A DNA stretch of 64,000 bases from Rhodocyclales bacterium (GCA_028292505.1 JAQGMF010000030.1:1-64000); one strand, 5' to 3'; shown: positions 45,532-54,413, counted from the first letter of the stretch. Made by a program: numbers and translations. The notes: generated by a model from the letters alone, not told the origin.

Positions 45532-46080
45532 ATGCAGATTCCCTATTCTCGTTGCCGCATGACAGGTCCGCATAACGGTTTTTCGTACATCGGCTTGCTG
45601 ATCGTTGTTGCCGTCATGGCGGTCATGGCGGCTGGTTTGGTGCAAGCTGGCGCTGTCATTCAACGACGTCATGCCGAGGAAGAATTGATCGACGTCGGCA
45701 TGGAATTCAAGAACGCGGTGCGCAGCTATTTCGAGGCCACACCCAGTGGCACGCCCGCCCTCGCACCACGCAGGCTCGAAGACTTGCTGCGCGACCCACG
45801 CTTTCCGAACGTCAAGCGTCATTTACGCAAAATCTACGATGACCCCCTCACCGGCAAACCGGATTGGGGCCTGGTACATTCGGCCGAGGGTGGCATCATC
45901 GGCGTCTACAGTAAAGCCCAGGGCATACCTATTCGCCAAGACAATTTCCCTGATGAAGTTTTCTATTTCAAGGACAGGAAAAGCTATTGCAGCTGGCCGT
46001 TCGTTTATGGCGTGGTATGTACCGAAACGGGATGCGACCTGCCGCATCGCGAGGACTTGTGTCCGGATCAACCACACTGA
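45532..46080 (+). CDS. Pseudopilin-like protein with non-canonical +5 residue
   Basis: A 182-residue protein 12 bases after the previous prepilin. Leader GPHNG then FSYIGLLIVVAVMAVMAAGL: the hydrophobic helix and cut site look pilin-like, but Glu at +5 is replaced by Gly, a feature of some minor pseudopilins (the GspK class can lack Glu5). The body has cysteines near the end (CSWPFVYGVVCTETGCDLP), possibly a disulfide. The ATG at 45532 follows AGAGG. Probably translated with the preceding pseudopilin. Confidence 0.6.
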   Translation: MQIPYSRCRMTGPHNGFSYIGLLIVVAVMAVMAAGLVQAGAVIQRRHAEEELIDVGMEFKNAVRSYFEATPSGTPALAPRRLEDLLRDPRFPNVKRHLRKIYDDPLTGKPDWGLVHSAEGGIIGVYSKAQGIPIRQDNFPDEVFYFKDRKSYCSWPFVYGVVCTETGCDLPHREDLCPDQPH

Positions 46081-46096
46081 TCCTGGCAGCGCCAAT

Positions 46097-46552
46097 TCAC
46101 GGCCGCCATCGTGCCAATGCAGCATCGTCGCTGTCGCGTGCATCCACCCAGTGGGCGCCATTCGCGGTCTCTTCTTTTTTCCAGAACGGCGCCTGGGTTT
46201 TCAGATAATCCATGATGAACTGGCAGGCTGAAAAAGCTTCGCCGCGGTGACTTCCCGCCACACCGACGAAGACAATGCGCTCGCCCGGCAGCAATCTGCC
46301 GACACGATGAATCACCCGCACACCGAGCAAAGACCAGCGCTCTTGTGCCAGCGCGACGATGTCGGCAAGCGCGCGCTCCGTCATGCCAGGGTAATGTTCA
46401 AGCGTCATTGCCAGTATGCCACCAGCATCACCGCCACGCACATAGCCCAAGAAGCTGGCGACGGCGCCCGCAGCACCATTACCCGACAGCGCATCCAGTT
46501 CGGCGCCCGCGTCGAAGTCTTCGTGCTGCACATTGATGCTGACCTGGGCCAT
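46097..46552 (-). CDS. moaE: Molybdopterin synthase large subunit MoaE
   Basis: Catalytic subunit that, with MoaD, inserts sulfur to form molybdopterin. 151 residues: GAAGAVASFLGYVRGGDAGG, LEHYPGMTERALADIV, RVIHRVGRLLPGERIVFVGV and the conserved Lys stretch FWKKEETANGAHW at the C-terminus. The ATG at 46552 gives the usual length; an ATG at 46567 is in frame. Downstream of moaD in a mobB-moeA-moaD-moaE set. Confidence 0.94.
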   Translation of the reverse strand: MAQVSINVQHEDFDAGAELDALSGNGAAGAVASFLGYVRGGDAGGILAMTLEHYPGMTERALADIVALAQERWSLLGVRVIHRVGRLLPGERIVFVGVAGSHRGEAFSACQFIMDYLKTQAPFWKKEETANGAHWVDARDSDDAALARWRP

Positions 46553-46568
46553 TTGCTGTCCACGCATT

Positions 46569-46820
46569 TCAGCCGCCCGTCACTGGCGGAAAAAAAGCGA
46601 TTTCATCTTTATCGGCCACAGTTGTGGCATCGCTCGCCAGCACCTGATTGACGGCGGCACGAATACGCGGTGCAGCCAGAGGCGCCCAGTCCTCGCCCCG
46701 CGCCAGCAGCCAGACGCGCAGGCGCGCCACGTCGCGGATCCCAGGCGGCAAGCTCAGCTGCTCGCGCTCTACACCCAGCGCCTCACGCAAACTGGCGAAA
46801 TAGAGAATGGTTATGCTCAT
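46569..46820 (-). CDS. moaD: Molybdopterin synthase small subunit MoaD
   Basis: 83-residue ubiquitin-like sulfur carrier ending in the required GG (PPVTGG). The core ILYFASLREALGVEREQLSL is standard. Its stop precedes moaE by a few bases. Confidence 0.93.
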   Translation of the reverse strand: MSITILYFASLREALGVEREQLSLPPGIRDVARLRVWLLARGEDWAPLAAPRIRAAVNQVLASDATTVADKDEIAFFPPVTGG

Positions 46821-46840
46821 ATCCTATTTCCCCTCATGTC

Positions 46841-48028
46841 TTACAACGACTCGAACGACAGATAACGCACCGTCTCGCCATGACAAATGAGTGTCTCCGG
46901 CGCGTTGTCGACCAAGCCGTCGGCCCAGGTACACGAAGTCAGCACGCCGCTTCCCTGATTCGGGAACAAGTCGAGGCCGCCCGTTGCATTGCGTCGCACA
47001 CGCAGGAATTCGCGCACCGGCACGGACTTGTTCCATGCAAAATCGGCACGCATCGGCAACGCCACAGGATACGCCGCCGGACGCCCCTGCATACGTCGCA
47101 GATATGGCCGCACCAGCATCTGGAAAGTGACGAAGCTGGAAACCGGATTGCCTGGCAGGCCAATGAATGGCGTTTCGCCGACACGTCCGAAGGCCAGCGG
47201 CTTACCGGGCTTGATCGCGACACGCCAGCTTTGCAGAGCACCTTCCGCCTCGACCGCGGCCTTGACATGATCCTCTTCGCCCACCGACACGCCGCCACAG
47301 GTGAGAATCAAGTCGGCGTCCTGCGCGGCATGTCGCAGCGCATCGCGTGTGGCCTGCAAGTTGTCGCGCACGATGCCCAGATCGACGACATCGCAGCCCA
47401 TCTCGCCCAATAAGCCGTGCAGCACGAAGCGATTTGAATTGTAGATCTGCCCTGGCGCAAGCGCTTCTCCGGGCATGCGCAATTCATCGCCGGTGAAGAA
47501 AACAGCAATACGCAGGCAGGCGAACACATCCAGTTGCGCCACGCCGAGCGACGCCGCCAAGCCGAGCTCCTGTGCACGCAGCAAACTGCCTGCGCCGAGC
47601 ACCCGACTGCCTGCACGAATGTCTTCCCCTGCACGCCGAATATTCTCGCCGGGCTGAGGAACAAGTCCGATGCGCACGTTCTCGCCATCGACCACGCAAC
47701 GCTCTTGCATGACAACAGCATCGGCACCGAGCGGAATCTGCGCGCCGGTAAAAATGCGCGCCGCCGTGCCAGGCTCCAAGGGTTGCGACACGCCGCCCGC
47801 CGGGATGCGCTGACTCACTGGCAAGGATGTATTTTCCTCGATAAGATCAATTACCCGAATAGCATAACCATCCATCGCTGAATTGTCAGCGGGCGGCACG
47901 TTCAGGCCAGCCAGCACGTCGGTGGCCAACACGCGTCCAGCGGCATGCGCGAGATCGACACGCTCCATGCGCCGCACAGCTTGTACCGCGGCCAACAACG
48001 TCTCGCGGGCTTCTTCAAAACTCAGCAT
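46841..48028 (-). CDS. moeA: Molybdopterin molybdotransferase MoeA
   Basis: Inserts molybdate into adenylylated molybdopterin. 395 residues with PPADNSAMDGYAIR near residue 45, RIFTGAQIPLGADAVVMQE, NSNRFVLHGLL and the molybdopterin-site TCGGVSVGEEDHVKAAVE, and FIGLPGNPVSSFVTFQMLVR, matching the MoeA family end to end. It follows mobB with a 6-base gap and precedes moaD by 20 bases. Confidence 0.95.
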   Translation of the reverse strand: MLSFEEARETLLAAVQAVRRMERVDLAHAAGRVLATDVLAGLNVPPADNSAMDGYAIRVIDLIEENTSLPVSQRIPAGGVSQPLEPGTAARIFTGAQIPLGADAVVMQERCVVDGENVRIGLVPQPGENIRRAGEDIRAGSRVLGAGSLLRAQELGLAASLGVAQLDVFACLRIAVFFTGDELRMPGEALAPGQIYNSNRFVLHGLLGEMGCDVVDLGIVRDNLQATRDALRHAAQDADLILTCGGVSVGEEDHVKAAVEAEGALQSWRVAIKPGKPLAFGRVGETPFIGLPGNPVSSFVTFQMLVRPYLRRMQGRPAAYPVALPMRADFAWNKSVPVREFLRVRRNATGGLDLFPNQGSGVLTSCTWADGLVDNAPETLICHGETVRYLSFESL

Positions 48029-48034
48029 GCCATA

Positions 48035-48541
48035 TCACTTTTCATTGTCATCGATCCGCAAAAAACGCTTCACGAAATCCGCGATCGCTGAGACATCGTT
48101 CAGATCCAGCAAGGGCAACGGCACATCGATACGCGCATCGCTCGCAACCGCAACGACATTGGGAAAAACAGGGTGGATCAAGGCGTGCCCGGTACTCGGC
48201 CGATGCACCTCCATCTTCGGAATTTCCACCGAGCGGAAACCTTCGACCAACACCACATCGCAAGGCGACATATGCGCCAGCAGATCCGCCAGCACGGGTT
48301 CCGCTTCGCCCGTCAACTCATGCATCAGCGCCCAACGTTGCGCGCCGGCCAGCATGACTTCTTGTGCACCCGCCGCGCGAAAACGAAAGGAGTCCTTGCC
48401 CGGTTTGTCGATATCGAAACCGTGATGCGTGTGCTTGACCAGCGACACGCGCAAACCGTCCACGGCGAGAAGCGGAATGAGTTGTTCGATCAGCGTCGTT
48501 TTGCCAGAACCGGAATAGCCGGCGAATCCAAAAACCTTCAT
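48035..48541 (-). CDS. mobB: Molybdopterin-guanine dinucleotide biosynthesis protein MobB
   Basis: GTPase accessory to MobA in forming the MGD form of the cofactor. 168 residues opening MKVFGFAGYSGSGKTTLIEQ with a Walker A (GYSGSGKTTL), then VKHTHHGFDIDKPGKDSFRF and VLVEGFRSVEIPKMEVHRPS, all family motifs. First gene of the molybdenum cofactor set; MobA is not in the window. Confidence 0.93.
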   Translation of the reverse strand: MKVFGFAGYSGSGKTTLIEQLIPLLAVDGLRVSLVKHTHHGFDIDKPGKDSFRFRAAGAQEVMLAGAQRWALMHELTGEAEPVLADLLAHMSPCDVVLVEGFRSVEIPKMEVHRPSTGHALIHPVFPNVVAVASDARIDVPLPLLDLNDVSAIADFVKRFLRIDDNEK

Positions 48542-48666
48542 GGCTGCGCATTCATGTTTTCAATGACAGCGAGCATTGTATGCGGCCCGTCCGAAGCATT
48601 GTATGCGGCGCATCACTTCATCGCGGCCACTGCGCCCCGCAGCGCAGTGGGTAATTCAATGCCACT

Positions 48667-48876
48667 ATGATGATCACTGGTCTCTTGCATGCGAAACGGG
48701 ACGTGGAAGAAGCACCCGAAGAGCGTAAAGCAATTCAGGCGCATGATGGACTACTCCACAAATTTCCCGAAGATGTGTTGGCGCGAGTGCGCCAGATTAA
48801 CGTAGCCTACATTCCGGGCCACCTTGGGCCAAGGCTAGCCTGCTGGGAACCGAAGAAGATTGTGAAGGCGTATTGA
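48667..48876 (+). CDS. Doubtful small open reading frame
   Basis: 69 codons from ATG-ATG at 48667, translated without recognisable motifs and no clear ribosome-binding site. It may be spurious or a relic; the rest of the 394-base gap between mobB and the FlgT-like gene holds no recognisable feature. Confidence 0.2.
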   Translation: MMITGLLHAKRDVEEAPEERKAIQAHDGLLHKFPEDVLARVRQINVAYIPGHLGPRLACWEPKKIVKAY

Positions 48877-48935
48877 CCCGTAGTCTGGGTTAAAACTGAC
48901 TAGGGTGGCATGCAGGTATGCCACCAATAGATTGA

Positions 48936-50393
48936 TTACCAATCACCTTTTTCCTTGGGCTTGGCAGTCGTAGTTTCCGTGGCGCCCACGGCTTCTTTTG
49001 CATGTTTTCCTGCGCTCTTCGGGTGTAACAGTGGCACTTCACCCTCGACGTCGTTTGCCGCCTTCGCGGTGCTTGCGGCTAGCGCCTCTCGAACCTGAAG
49101 CGCCCCAGCCTTAATACCATCAAGCTTGATCTGAACGTTCTCCAGCGTTGCATACGAAAGATTTGGTGTAACGCGAGTAATCACTGCTTCGCAGCACGCA
49201 GACTCCATATTGCCCAAGGATTGTCCAGTCTGTGGGTCCTTTAGTTCTTTGCCAAGTAGCGATACACGATAGCGACTGTTTTCTTGCAGTGCCACCCCTC
49301 CTTGGCTCAACACGACCTGGTTGCCCGTACGCTCGACAATTGAAATTGGAAAGCTGCGCAGCAGGATCGCTTCAGTTGCTTTCTTGACAATCTCGGCCTG
49401 CATGTCCGACAAGGTTTTCGTGGCATCGATACCGGCGCCCATGGTGCTCGGCCCGATTGAGGGTGCAGCACCTTGAAGCGTATTGGACTGTTGGATTTGC
49501 CGTGTGGCCACGTTGATCATGCGCTGTGACACTGACCAGCCGCCAGAGTAGCTCACGAGATCACGATCCGATGTTTGCAGCTGGCGAACGTGCTTGTCAT
49601 AAGCAAGACTGTTTATCTCGCCCACCCAGATTAGATCTGCACTCAATACTTGACCAAGCTTAGCGATGTCCGTGTTGGTGGTCTGCCCGGAGTTGATCAT
49701 ATCCAACTCATTTTGGATATCGCCTGCAAATTGACGATCCAGCACTGAAAAGCGGCCGGCTTGAGTTAGCGCATCAACGATCTGACGATGCAGGGATTCG
49801 AGCACTTCGCTGGCGGGTACTGTACGCCCACCAATGTTGAAACTCGTTTGCTTGCTGCGCAGTGGCGCCACCACGATCTTGATCTTGCCCGAATCGGCAG
49901 GAGCCTTGAACTTGGCAACTTTGGCTTCGATATCCACCGAATAACTGCCGCCTTCTTTGGCAGGAGCAGTCACGTTGAGTACCTTGAAGGACGACACCAG
50001 CCCACTTGAGTGACTGACAATCAGCTCGGCAAATTGTTGCCCCTGCATCTGAGCCGCAAGCTTTGCACTATCGTGACCATCGGCACTATCAACATCTAGC
50101 GTGGCAGTTGCCTGCGCGAAAACGTTGAGATTGGCACTTGAAGCGTCTACCGCCACGCCATTGACCTGGCTGATCGCCGTTTTCAGCGCATCGTTGACCG
50201 CAGCACCGGGGGTCATACCGACCCCTTTCGCGGCGACTGCGATTTGTTCAACCTTGCCGACATCCGGAACCTGGCTCATGGGAGCCGGAACGGAAACGCC
50301 GTCGGTGGGGGAAAGCACCGGAATTGGTGCCTTCTTGTCACCGCAGGCTGCCAGCGTGCCGATCAGGAGCGCAAACAGAAGCAGATTTTTCAT
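48936..50393 (-). CDS. FlgT-like lipoprotein with CsgG/TolB-like middle domain
   Basis: A 485-residue lipoprotein: signal MKNLLLFALLIGTLAAC with the lipidated Cys near residue 17. The N-terminal domain (GVGMTPGAAVNDALKTAISQ, then SSFKVLNVTAPAKEGGSYSV) follows the FlgT-N / LPP20-like pattern. The middle (KIKIVVAPLRSKQTSFNIGG ... SADLIWVGEINSLAYDKHVR) is a CsgG/TolB-like fold. The end (VSLLGKELKDPQTGQSLGNM) matches the FlgT C-terminal domain. FlgT in Vibrio stabilises the flagellar H ring, but no flagellar gene is in the window. Last gene of a four-gene exported operon. Fold calls are by eye. Confidence 0.6.
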   Translation of the reverse strand: MKNLLLFALLIGTLAACGDKKAPIPVLSPTDGVSVPAPMSQVPDVGKVEQIAVAAKGVGMTPGAAVNDALKTAISQVNGVAVDASSANLNVFAQATATLDVDSADGHDSAKLAAQMQGQQFAELIVSHSSGLVSSFKVLNVTAPAKEGGSYSVDIEAKVAKFKAPADSGKIKIVVAPLRSKQTSFNIGGRTVPASEVLESLHRQIVDALTQAGRFSVLDRQFAGDIQNELDMINSGQTTNTDIAKLGQVLSADLIWVGEINSLAYDKHVRQLQTSDRDLVSYSGGWSVSQRMINVATRQIQQSNTLQGAAPSIGPSTMGAGIDATKTLSDMQAEIVKKATEAILLRSFPISIVERTGNQVVLSQGGVALQENSRYRVSLLGKELKDPQTGQSLGNMESACCEAVITRVTPNLSYATLENVQIKLDGIKAGALQVREALAASTAKAANDVEGEVPLLHPKSAGKHAKEAVGATETTTAKPKEKGDW

Positions 50394-50474
50394 CGTGGAT
50401 TTTTCCTGAGGCAGGATGGAAGACGGGGCCATCATGTGATGTCGTGTCCCCGTTTTAAGGAGTTATGTCAGCAC

Positions 50475-51101
50475 TCAAAGCATGGCGGTCGCTTTAGTGG
50501 CGTCTGGAGGGACCGGAATGTTGTTGGTCTTTGCGAAGTCAATGGCGCTCTTGAGCGTGCCGCCCAGGGCCTTGATCGAATCGGGCAGGTTCTTGACGAT
50601 AAATATGGCAGAGTCCGTGGAGCTGCCGATTGACGTCAAGCTCGGTTTGAAATTCGTTACCGCTGTACCCATGCCAACGTACTGAATGACACCACGAGCC
50701 AAGTCCACCAAGCCGTCGCTAAATTGCTGCTTACTCTTGGCATCCATCTCGGACGTCTGATTCTTCATTGCAGTTTCGAGGGCCTTGCTGCTATCGGTCT
50801 GTACTTTCGCTGCATCCTGTACGGAATCCTTTGTTGCACCCTGGGTAAGGTTCTTGGCGCTCAACTCAGCTATTGCGGCCTTATCCTTAGCGCCAAGAGC
50901 TTCGAGCATCTTTTTGTCAGCACTCATGACGTTTTGTGCACCGCCTACATACTTCTGTACGACCTGATCAGCGCTGACGCTCGTAGCGCTGTCGCCGCCG
51001 CCAGCAAGTTTGCTCAAGCCACCGAATTGCGCGAAAGCCGAACTTGATGCCGCCATCAATGACGATGCCATAATCAGCGCTGGCAGAAATCTGTTTTTCA
51101 T
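50475..51101 (-). CDS. Exported helical protein of unknown function
   Basis: A 208-residue protein with a clear Sec signal (MKNRFLPALIMASSLMAASS, cut near AFA-QF). The mature part is almost all helical, Ala/Lys/Ser-rich and cysteine-free (LEALGAKDKAAIAELSAKNL, GVIQYVGMGTAVTNFKPSLT). I do not recognise a family. Third in the exported operon; 81 bases separate it from the FlgT-like gene and 89 from the next gene upstream, so internal promoters are possible. Confidence 0.55.
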   Translation of the reverse strand: MKNRFLPALIMASSLMAASSSAFAQFGGLSKLAGGGDSATSVSADQVVQKYVGGAQNVMSADKKMLEALGAKDKAAIAELSAKNLTQGATKDSVQDAAKVQTDSSKALETAMKNQTSEMDAKSKQQFSDGLVDLARGVIQYVGMGTAVTNFKPSLTSIGSSTDSAIFIVKNLPDSIKALGGTLKSAIDFAKTNNIPVPPDATKATAML

Positions 51102-51190
51102 AATGTATCCCTTCGTGAATTATCCAAGGCCGGCGTGGAAATTTTGGCGAGAGTGGCCGGGGCACTTTCGTCAGCGGTTCTTGTTATCCC

Positions 51191-52306
51191 TCAGTGCACG
51201 CCAGCGGCGTTGAGGCGGCTTACCACCTCACGGGCGGCGGCTTGTGAGGCGTCCTTGAGGGCCTTGCCCGAAGCGCTGGCGTTATCGGGACCAATGCCAA
51301 AATACTGCACGGCAGGAACTGAGGCGACTTCACGTGGCAGGTTCCCGGAGATATCCAACACGCGTCCAGTCACCGTTACAGCAACCCGTTGCATGCCCGT
51401 GGCATTATCCTGGCTGGGGATGCCTACATCCAGTGTTGCCAGCACGAGCAGCGGTATCTGAGCCTTACGCAGGGAAGCAACGACCGCACGGATGGTGCTG
51501 GGAGCCAGATCGTTGCCCGTCGAGAAATCCTGGTTCACTGCCTTGATGTCTTTGTCATCGAGCACGAACTCAGGATCGGCGACTTGAAAGCCGCCTTGCG
51601 AAAACACGCTGGTAATCGACGTCTTGGTGTTGTTCATGGGTAGAAGGCGATAGCTCAGGTCATCGGCCTTCTTGGTAGTGCTACCGCCGGTTTCAACCTT
51701 GGCAGAAGCCTTGACGTTCACGCTCTCGGATGTCCGCTTGTTCGCCGTCGTAGACACTTTATTGCTTCGCACTGCTTCGCCTTCAGTGCCCTTTACCGAT
51801 TTTGATTGGTCCATTGAGGCGTCGCCTTCGATTTCCGTGCGTTTGACAATCCTGTCGTCATACGAACGCACCGAGGCGGCCTCACGACCTACGAACACAT
51901 ACACGAGCTGAGAGCGCTCGCCTATTGCAGCTTTTGCCGTAGCACTGGCGCCACGGATGGTGCTGCGCAGCTTGGCCACATTCAGGTCGACGCGAACAGA
52001 TACGGAGTATTTCTTGAGGTTCTCAATGTTCTGCTCATTGATGATCGTCGTGCTGAGGATAAATTTCTCGAGGTTGGCCTCTACCATTGGCTGAATGGCC
52101 TCGAAGTTCTCGGATTCGGCCTCGCCGTTTTCAGCGAAGTAGCGCTCGACCGCTGAGACTTGGGCTGCCTTGAGCGCTTTGTCTTTGTCGCTTTGCGACA
52201 GAACCCAGTTGTATGAAGCGCTGCCTACGCCCTTGGTCGTTACGACCTGAGCAAAACATTGAGCCGATAAAAGCAAGGCGACCAGAGCCAGCAACAGTTT
52301 TTTCAT
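51191..52306 (-). CDS. Exported FlgT-N/LPP20-like protein of unknown function
   Basis: A 371-residue protein with a Sec signal (MKKLLLALVALLLSAQCFAQ). Residues 25-115 (TTKGVGSASYNWVLSQSDKD, then KYSVSVRVDLNVAKLRSTIR) look like a FlgT-N/LPP20-type domain, as in the downstream lipoprotein. The central part is Ser/Thr/Lys-rich and the C-terminal half beta-rich (LLVLATLDVGIPSQDNATGM, QRVAVTVTGRVLDISGNLPR). The ATG at 52306 follows AAGGA and overlaps the previous stop by ATGA, so it is translationally coupled to the first gene. Function unknown. Confidence 0.55.
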   Translation of the reverse strand: MKKLLLALVALLLSAQCFAQVVTTKGVGSASYNWVLSQSDKDKALKAAQVSAVERYFAENGEAESENFEAIQPMVEANLEKFILSTTIINEQNIENLKKYSVSVRVDLNVAKLRSTIRGASATAKAAIGERSQLVYVFVGREAASVRSYDDRIVKRTEIEGDASMDQSKSVKGTEGEAVRSNKVSTTANKRTSESVNVKASAKVETGGSTTKKADDLSYRLLPMNNTKTSITSVFSQGGFQVADPEFVLDDKDIKAVNQDFSTGNDLAPSTIRAVVASLRKAQIPLLVLATLDVGIPSQDNATGMQRVAVTVTGRVLDISGNLPREVASVPAVQYFGIGPDNASASGKALKDASQAAAREVVSRLNAAGVH

Positions 52307-53472
52307 TTGCACGTCCTTAGAATGTTACGAGCGGTATCGAGTTGGGCGTTAATGTCTTTGGCCGACGCCGCTGCGCCGACCCAAGACGAACCGGATTGCT
52401 GCAGGGCATCTGAGAATTTTCGGAGCAGGCCACGGATCGCGTCCTGGTAAGCGGGCGAATCGTCACTTGCAATCTGTGTAGATGGCACAACGGAGGATTC
52501 GCCATTTTTCAGATCAGTCTTGATGTAGTCAGTACCCAGCGTGGGTTCGTAAAAGCGCACACTGCTATACGCCCCGTAAACGTAAGCAGCCCCCACGCTG
52601 GTTTCATCGGTCTTGATCTTGATGAACTTGTTGAGCTTGATGTCAAAGAGGTAGTCACCCTCGCCGAGCTTTAGCTTGTAGTCGTCACCATTTTCCAGAC
52701 GCAGTGACATAATGCCAGCCGCATGTCCGATGCTATTGGGCAACACCGGTACGCCCACCTTGTCCGAGAGCAGGGAGCCGAATTCGTCCGCAAGCCAGCT
52801 TTCGACTGCTTTCGGATTCTGCCGCAATGCTTCGGGCATTAGCGCCAGCGCCTCGGGCGAGACTTGGGCCATGCGCACTTGAACTGTTTTGCTTCTTTCC
52901 CGAGGCAAGGTCGCAGTCGACAGGCGGCGAGCGAACTGACTGACGAGGCTGTTTTTATCCTCGCCCAGCAGAAGGCCCTCAACAGATGCTTGGATTTTTT
53001 CGGGTAACGGCGCTGAGGTTGAGGCGTCAAACATGACGATGCTCAATGGATAGCTACGTACCACGTTTTGGCTCTTGTAATCGAAGATCAGTGCATCGCC
53101 CCGTAAGTTGATGAACGTCTTGTAATAGGCGCCGAAGTTCTCGGTGGATACAACTTCATCGCTCAGCAGGAGTACCACCATGAGCGCCCGATCACTTTGC
53201 TTCAGATCAACCTGTTCGTCATAATGCAATTCAACGGCCGCATTATTGATGGTTCGGGCACGAACGATGATTTGGTGGGAGATGCTGTTTTTAGCATCTT
53301 TGGACCTCTCAAGGACCCTGAAGGCATAAGGGAAACGAGTGGCGGCTGTGCCGTAGTCACCGGCAAACGCAAATCCGGCCAGTGTTACAACATCAGCGGC
53401 ACGGGTTGCAGAGGCCCAGAAAGCAAACATGGCGCACACGATCGCCAAGACAACTAACAAATGCTTTTTCAT
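52303..53472 (-). CDS. Exported protein of unknown function, first of a four-gene operon
   Basis: A 389-residue secreted or periplasmic protein with a Sec signal (MKKHLLVVLAIVCAMFAFWA, cut near TRA-AD). Features include YDEQVDLKQSDRALMVVLLL, LRGDALIFDYKSQNVVRSYP and GLLLGEDKNSLVSQFARRLS, and a C-terminal Cys (ILRTCK). No family comes to mind. It is first in the operon and has a 10-bp direct repeat 50-82 bases upstream of its start. Confidence 0.55.
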   Translation of the reverse strand: MKKHLLVVLAIVCAMFAFWASATRAADVVTLAGFAFAGDYGTAATRFPYAFRVLERSKDAKNSISHQIIVRARTINNAAVELHYDEQVDLKQSDRALMVVLLLSDEVVSTENFGAYYKTFINLRGDALIFDYKSQNVVRSYPLSIVMFDASTSAPLPEKIQASVEGLLLGEDKNSLVSQFARRLSTATLPRERSKTVQVRMAQVSPEALALMPEALRQNPKAVESWLADEFGSLLSDKVGVPVLPNSIGHAAGIMSLRLENGDDYKLKLGEGDYLFDIKLNKFIKIKTDETSVGAAYVYGAYSSVRFYEPTLGTDYIKTDLKNGESSVVPSTQIASDDSPAYQDAIRGLLRKFSDALQQSGSSWVGAAASAKDINAQLDTARNILRTCK

Positions 53473-53521
53473 TTTCTATTTTTCTGGATTTTTGGGCAGC
53501 GGACAGATGCAGCGATTCATG

Positions 53522-53553
53522 CGCATGATACTTGCATGCATGCCGCATGATAC
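53522..53553. promoter_or_regulatory. Direct repeat CGCATGATAC, candidate operator
   Basis: CGCATGATAC occurs at 53522-53531 and again at 53544-53553, so the copies are 22 bases apart, two helical turns. It lies 50-82 bases upstream of the first exported gene (minus strand) and 256 bases upstream of the XRE gene. The rest of the 336-base gap (53473-53808) is AT-richer with no gene. Confidence 0.35.
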
Positions 53554-53808
53554 ATGGGTAGGCATGAGGAGTTTGTAAAGAATTCAGTGGGCACAAGGAC
53601 AAAGCACTGGGCCAAACTGAATCGCTAGACCCGCGTCCATTTTCTATTCTTCGTGAGAAGATGACAGCCCCGTCGTTGAGGATGTCTCGTTACTAACCTT
53701 CAGGTCGCAAGACAACCTACAGAGCATGCGATTATTTGTTGTTGGCGGCTAAAATAACGCTAATCATAGTATGTAGAATCGTGGTATGCAATGGGCCAAA
53801 TTGCATGA

Positions 53809-54036
53809 ATGCCTGTCAGCCCAAGCGAATGCCCGCTCGTTGCAATCTTTGCCAGCAATGTTCGGCGGAGACGCCTTGAGCTTGGTCTGTCGCAGGAGGA
53901 TCTCGCGGAAGGCGCAGGCGTCCATCGCACCTACGTTGGAATGCTGGAGCGTGGCGAAAAGAACGTGACGATTTACAACATCGAGCGGATTGCTATTGCT
54001 CTTGATGTGGCTCCAGCATCGCTTTTAATGAAGTGA
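53809..54036 (+). CDS. XRE-family helix-turn-helix regulator
   Basis: A 75-residue single-domain DNA-binding protein: RRRRLELGLSQEDLAEGAGV then HRTYVGMLERGEKNVTIYNI is a Cro/C1-type HTH, matching the size of R-M controller (C) proteins. No restriction-modification or toxin gene is adjacent. The ATG at 53809 is used (no strong RBS). It is divergent from the exported operon, so it may regulate that operon or itself; this is inference. Confidence 0.8.
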   Translation: MPVSPSECPLVAIFASNVRRRRLELGLSQEDLAEGAGVHRTYVGMLERGEKNVTIYNIERIAIALDVAPASLLMK

Positions 54037-54097
54037 TTGGGGGGGCGCGCATCGCACTATTCTGAAAGCCTCAATAGGGCACTTTGTAAATCCGCAT

Positions 54098-54161
54098 ATC
54101 GTCATCTCGGCCCCTCGAAAAGCTTGAGATCAACGGGCTTCGCCCGAGCCGGAATGACGAT
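54098..54161. repeat. Degenerate palindromic repeat related to CGTCATTCC elements
   Basis: ATCGTCATCTCGGC pairs with GCCGGAATGACGAT (two mismatches), with an internal hairpin CGGGC-TTC-GCCCG (54134-54146). It resembles the CGTCATTCC palindrome at 28525. No gene is supported in the remainder of 54037-54424. Confidence 0.5.
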
Positions 54162-54391
54162 GTAATTGCGTCGCCTCGGAATTTCGCAAGCAGACCACTA
54201 GGTGTCAGCGATGTCAGCCCACGTGCCGCAGCTTGAGTGGGATGGCCGCATAGCCCGCACCGACCACATTTGCAGTGGTCGAGAAACGGTTTCGTGTGAC
54301 GAACCGGGCTATTACACGAGCGAACGATTGCTGCTGCAAAGTGCTTCGTGAGAATTCGGATTGGGCTTCACTGCGATCTGCTACAAAGCAA

Positions 54392-54413
54392 AAAGCCACC
54401 CGAAGGTGGCTTT
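54392..54413 (-). terminator. Terminator of the tRNA operon
   Basis: AAAGCCACC pairs with GGTGGCTTT; on the minus strand the 3' side continues as TTTTTGCTTTG. It lies 12 bases past tRNA-Asp. Confidence 0.85.
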
